8,808 bases of DNA, taken from Thaumarchaeota archaeon UBA223 (GTDB taxonomy: Archaea > Thermoproteota > Nitrososphaeria > Nitrososphaerales > UBA57). Numbering within the stretch: the stretch's first letter is position 1; the number at the start of each line of letters is the position of its first letter. The translations under genes were made by a program, and so were the position numbers. The stretch covers positions 1 to 8,808 of the forward strand of contig DAHJ01000013.1 in assembly GCA_002495905.1 (NCBI GenBank), read 5' to 3'. Below, in pieces: positions 6,370-8,808 of the stretch. The notes below the pieces were generated by a model. The model did not search any database and was not told the origin of the DNA. It saw only the letters and a list, made by a program, of their open reading frames with translations.

Positions 6370-7500
6370 ATGAATAATTTGACATCTTCAAACGAAGAAA
6401 TCGATATGATTAAGGATGTAATCAAAGACTTTGGTATAAACGAAATCACTCCTGTTGCATCTGACATTGAATCAAGTTCTGAAATTCCTAGTTCAATTTT
6501 ACAACAAGTTTCAGAATTGGGTTTGTACGGAATGCTTGGCTCAAGCGAATATAATGGTGCAGAGACTGGTTTCTCTACATTTATACATGGAATGTTGGAA
6601 CTAGCGAAATATTCTCCTGCCTTATCTGCTCTTCTGATGTTTCAAAATGTCTTTTCAGTGCAACCTATTACTCAGTTTGGTTCACAAGAACAAAAAGAAA
6701 GTATTTTGTCCAATCTAAATTCCGGCACCAAGATAGGCACTGCTTTAATTGCCGATGACGGCGGAACATTAAATGTCCGAAGTATAAATACTGAAGCCAT
6801 GGAAGAAGGAGATAGCCTTTCGATTAGTGGAACAAAAAAATTCGCTTTTAATGGCGCAATTGCCGATTATTTCATTGTTTTATGTAATATTGGAACAAAT
6901 CCATGTTTTGTATTGGTTGAAAAAGATAATCAGGGTGTTTCTGTTGGGAATACAATCGACACGGTCGGACTGCGCGGAAACAAATCAGCTTCAGTCTCAT
7001 TTTACAGTTGCAACGTACCTAAAAAAAACATTATAGGTTCACCTTCCGATACAAATAAGATAATTAATTCCATACAAGAAAGTTATTGGATGGGTATTGG
7101 TGCAATAAGTAACGGAGTAATGCAATCAGCACTCTCTCAAGCTATTAAATATTCTAATGAACGTCAACAATTCTCTAAACCAATTAGTAGTTTTGAAGCA
7201 ATCCAAAATAAACTTACCAATATTTCAACTGATATTGAAGTTTCACTTGCTATGTTGGAGAAAGTTTGTAAATCAAAAGACGCTGGAGAAGACATACTTC
7301 GACAATCTGCAATGACAAAGATCTTTACAACTGAGAAAGCACAACAGAATACCAAATTGGCCTTGTTAGTACATGGTGGTTATGGATACATCAAAGATTA
7401 TCCTATTGAAAGAACTGTTCGAGACGCCGAAACCTTGAAAACCATTTGTGATTCTAATGATGATTTACGCTTAATCATCTCTAAACCATTCGTTAGTTAG
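6370..7500 (+). CDS. Acyl-CoA dehydrogenase paralogue lacking the catalytic glutamate
   Basis: This 376-residue protein has the full three-domain acyl-CoA dehydrogenase fold (helical, beta, helical), but its own active site is eroded. The loop that is normally ALTEPGAGSD reads ALIADDGGTL (125-134). The W-x-T-N-G segment is F158-A-F-N-G, losing the Thr that binds flavin. The conserved Arg of helix G is Trp240. The IYEGT motif with the catalytic Glu (Glu376 in human MCAD) reads ICDST-like ICDSN (359-363), with Cys360 at the Glu position. The alternative Glu position of LCAD/IVD holds Tyr239. In contrast, motifs that reach the neighbouring subunit's FAD are canonical: NERQQF (263-268) and HGGYGYIKDYPIER..RDA (335-353). 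The sequence is intact, with no frameshift, so it is not simply a pseudogene. It probably serves as the non-catalytic subunit of a heteromer with the next gene, 56 bases downstream. The ATG at 6370 fits the family's N-terminus. Confidence 0.88.
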   Translation: MNNLTSSNEEIDMIKDVIKDFGINEITPVASDIESSSEIPSSILQQVSELGLYGMLGSSEYNGAETGFSTFIHGMLELAKYSPALSALLMFQNVFSVQPITQFGSQEQKESILSNLNSGTKIGTALIADDGGTLNVRSINTEAMEEGDSLSISGTKKFAFNGAIADYFIVLCNIGTNPCFVLVEKDNQGVSVGNTIDTVGLRGNKSASVSFYSCNVPKKNIIGSPSDTNKIINSIQESYWMGIGAISNGVMQSALSQAIKYSNERQQFSKPISSFEAIQNKLTNISTDIEVSLAMLEKVCKSKDAGEDILRQSAMTKIFTTEKAQQNTKLALLVHGGYGYIKDYPIERTVRDAETLKTICDSNDDLRLIISKPFVS

Positions 7501-7526
7501 TCTTCAGCAATTTTCTTGCGATATCC

Positions 7527-7535
7527 TTAAAGTAA
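7527..7535 (+). promoter_or_regulatory. Candidate TATA box for the second acyl-CoA dehydrogenase
   Basis: The sequence ttaaagtaa is centred about 26 bases before the ATG at 7557, fitting a leaderless transcript. It lies in the 56-base gap between the two acyl-CoA dehydrogenase genes. The second gene may therefore have its own promoter in addition to read-through from the first. Confidence 0.35.
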
Positions 7536-7556
7536 TTGGATTTCCATTTATAATCA

Positions 7557-8759
7557 ATGCCATTCGAATTTTCCTTCACAGAAGAACAAGAGCAATTTCG
7601 TCGCGACGTACGTGACTTTATCCATAACGAAATTCTACCTTCTGTTGCTAATTATGACAAGATAGAGGAATTTCCTATTGAAAACTTGGAAAAAATGTCT
7701 GAACAAGGATATTTTGGTTTAACTGTTCCAGAAAAATTCGGAGGAAAAGGATTATCAAAGGTTGAATATGGAATCCTCCTTGAAGAACTTGGTGCAATTT
7801 GTGCATCCCATGGGACAATTCTTGGAGCACATCTAGGTCTTTGCATTTCACCGATTATTCTTTTTGGAACCGAAGAACAAAAAAATAAATTTTTACCTCC
7901 TCTTGCTTCTGGTAAATCTATTGGAGCATTTGCATTAACAGAACCTGGAGCAGGCAGTGATGCTGCTAATCTTCAAACTACTGCAACCATTGATGGAGAC
8001 GATTTCATTCTTAACGGAACTAAAATCTTCTGTACAAATGGTGATAAAGCTGATTATATTGTCGTTTTTGCAGCCAATGATAAATCACTTGGGCCGATGG
8101 GTGGAATTACGGCCTTTATTGTAGAAAAAAATATGACTGGATTCTCAGTTGGAAAAAAAGAAAAGAAACTAGGATTGAGAGCCTCATCAACTATTGAATT
8201 AATATTTGAAAACTGTCGAGTACCTAAGGAAAATATTCTTGGCGATATAGGAGCAGGTTTTATGGTTGCTTTATCTACTCTTGATGGGGGACGTGTTACG
8301 CTTGCTGTTGGCTCTTTAGGCGCTGCTCAGAGAGCGTTAGATCTATCTGTTGATTATCTTAGGCAAAATCAAAGCGAAGGAGGTAATTTATCAAATCGAC
8401 AATCAATTCAATGGAAATTAGCTGATATCGCTATGGAAGTATATGCATCCAAATTTATGTGCTATAATAATCTGGTTGAACTGGAAAAATATTATGAAGT
8501 TATAGAATCAAAAGAAAAAGTTCCAAGACAATTACGTGATCGTGTATCTCGTGGCTCTGCAATCTCTAAAGCATACGTTTCTGAAGTTGCATCTCGTGCA
8601 ATAACCGCTGCCATAGAAATACAAGGTTTGGCTGGTATTACTGAAGGTTCCGAACTTGAAAGAGGTTTCAGAGATTCATTTATTGCTGAGATATACGAAG
8701 GTACTAATGACATTCAACGTATGATTATTGCTAAAGAATTATTGGGATTAGGTATTTGA
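7557..8759 (+). CDS. Acyl-CoA dehydrogenase, catalytic-type subunit
   Basis: This 400-residue flavoprotein would convert acyl-CoA to trans-2-enoyl-CoA, passing electrons to an electron-transfer flavoprotein not encoded here. It has the canonical substrate and own-subunit flavin motifs: ALTEPGAGSD (126-135, Thr128 and Ser134), FCTNGDKADY (158-167), LDGGR (242-246, conserved Arg246) and EIYEGTNDIQR (378-388) with catalytic Glu381. Two motifs that normally contact the neighbour's FAD are degraded. The ER-x-x-FG of helix G reads Q270-N-Q-S-E-G (Arg to Asn271, Phe to Glu274), and the GG-x-G...YP-x-ER segment reads GLAGITEGSELER (357-369). The surrounding spacing is unchanged (QSIQWKLADIA follows in register). 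Residues 306-330 include an extra charged stretch absent from the first paralogue, which accounts for most of the added length. The pattern complements the first paralogue, suggesting joint assembly. The ATG at 7557 begins the typical FTEEQEQFRRDVRDF helix. Confidence 0.93.
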   Translation: MPFEFSFTEEQEQFRRDVRDFIHNEILPSVANYDKIEEFPIENLEKMSEQGYFGLTVPEKFGGKGLSKVEYGILLEELGAICASHGTILGAHLGLCISPIILFGTEEQKNKFLPPLASGKSIGAFALTEPGAGSDAANLQTTATIDGDDFILNGTKIFCTNGDKADYIVVFAANDKSLGPMGGITAFIVEKNMTGFSVGKKEKKLGLRASSTIELIFENCRVPKENILGDIGAGFMVALSTLDGGRVTLAVGSLGAAQRALDLSVDYLRQNQSEGGNLSNRQSIQWKLADIAMEVYASKFMCYNNLVELEKYYEVIESKEKVPRQLRDRVSRGSAISKAYVSEVASRAITAAIEIQGLAGITEGSELERGFRDSFIAEIYEGTNDIQRMIIAKELLGLGI

Positions 8760-8760
8760 T

Positions 8761-8808
8761 ATGACATCTGAACTTTCTATCCTAAGCTCATTTATTGATT
8801 TTCTTCCT
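8761..8808 (+). CDS. Start of a further gene, cut by the window edge
   Basis: An ATG one base after the TGA of the acyl-CoA dehydrogenase (tgatATG) opens a frame that stays open to the end of the window, 16 codons (MTSELSILSSFIDFLP). The close spacing suggests an operon with the acyl-CoA dehydrogenase pair. Too little is visible to name a family, and a frame this short could be open by chance. Confidence 0.45.
   Translation, partial: MTSELSILSSFIDFLP

Noticed and set aside
6370..7500. Calling the first acyl-CoA dehydrogenase a pseudogene because active-site residues are missing.
   Set aside because: The frame is full-length and uninterrupted, and the retained motifs are exactly those serving a partner subunit, which suggests a selected function.
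1..8808. CRISPR arrays, tRNA/rRNA genes, insertion sequences, long direct repeats.
   Set aside because: None was seen by eye; coding density is high and the largest intergenic gaps are about 75 bases.

Overview
The window is an AT-rich (roughly one-third GC by eye), gene-dense stretch that looks archaeal. The signs are a membrane-anchored cupredoxin, a thiolase paired with a zinc-ribbon/OB-fold (DUF35) protein, genes starting with ATG, GTG or TTG that mostly lack a Shine-Dalgarno sequence, and TATA-like boxes about 26-31 bases ahead of several start codons, as for leaderless archaeal transcripts. A mesophilic, probably aerobic member of the Nitrososphaerota (Thaumarchaeota) is my best guess. 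Another AT-rich marine archaeon cannot be excluded from the sequence alone.

Bases 1-2282 hold envelope and unknown genes: the C-terminal end of a membrane protein (+), a cupredoxin (-) whose stop codon abuts it, a membrane-anchored protein of unknown function (+), a membrane-anchored protein with three His-x-His pairs (+), and a small conserved protein (-).

Bases 2332-5675 are a tight minus-strand operon, transcribed in the order thiolase, DUF35 protein, 3-hydroxyacyl-CoA dehydrogenase, enoyl-CoA hydratase. These catalyse or assist the last three steps of beta-oxidation. The same steps in other contexts serve the C4 part of the 3-hydroxypropionate/4-hydroxybutyrate cycle. A rhomboid protease gene lies just upstream on the same strand.

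Bases 6370-8759 carry two plus-strand acyl-CoA dehydrogenase paralogues, which would supply the first step of beta-oxidation. They are the most interesting part of the window. The first has lost the catalytic glutamate and its own flavin-contact motifs but keeps the motifs that reach into a partner's flavin site. The second keeps the catalytic glutamate and its own flavin motifs but has lost the partner-reaching motifs. This complementary decay predicts an obligate heteromer, analogous to the alpha2-beta2 acyl-CoA dehydrogenases of mycobacterial steroid catabolism. A further gene starts one base after the second paralogue and runs off the window.

No tRNA, rRNA, CRISPR array, insertion sequence or long repeat was recognised.
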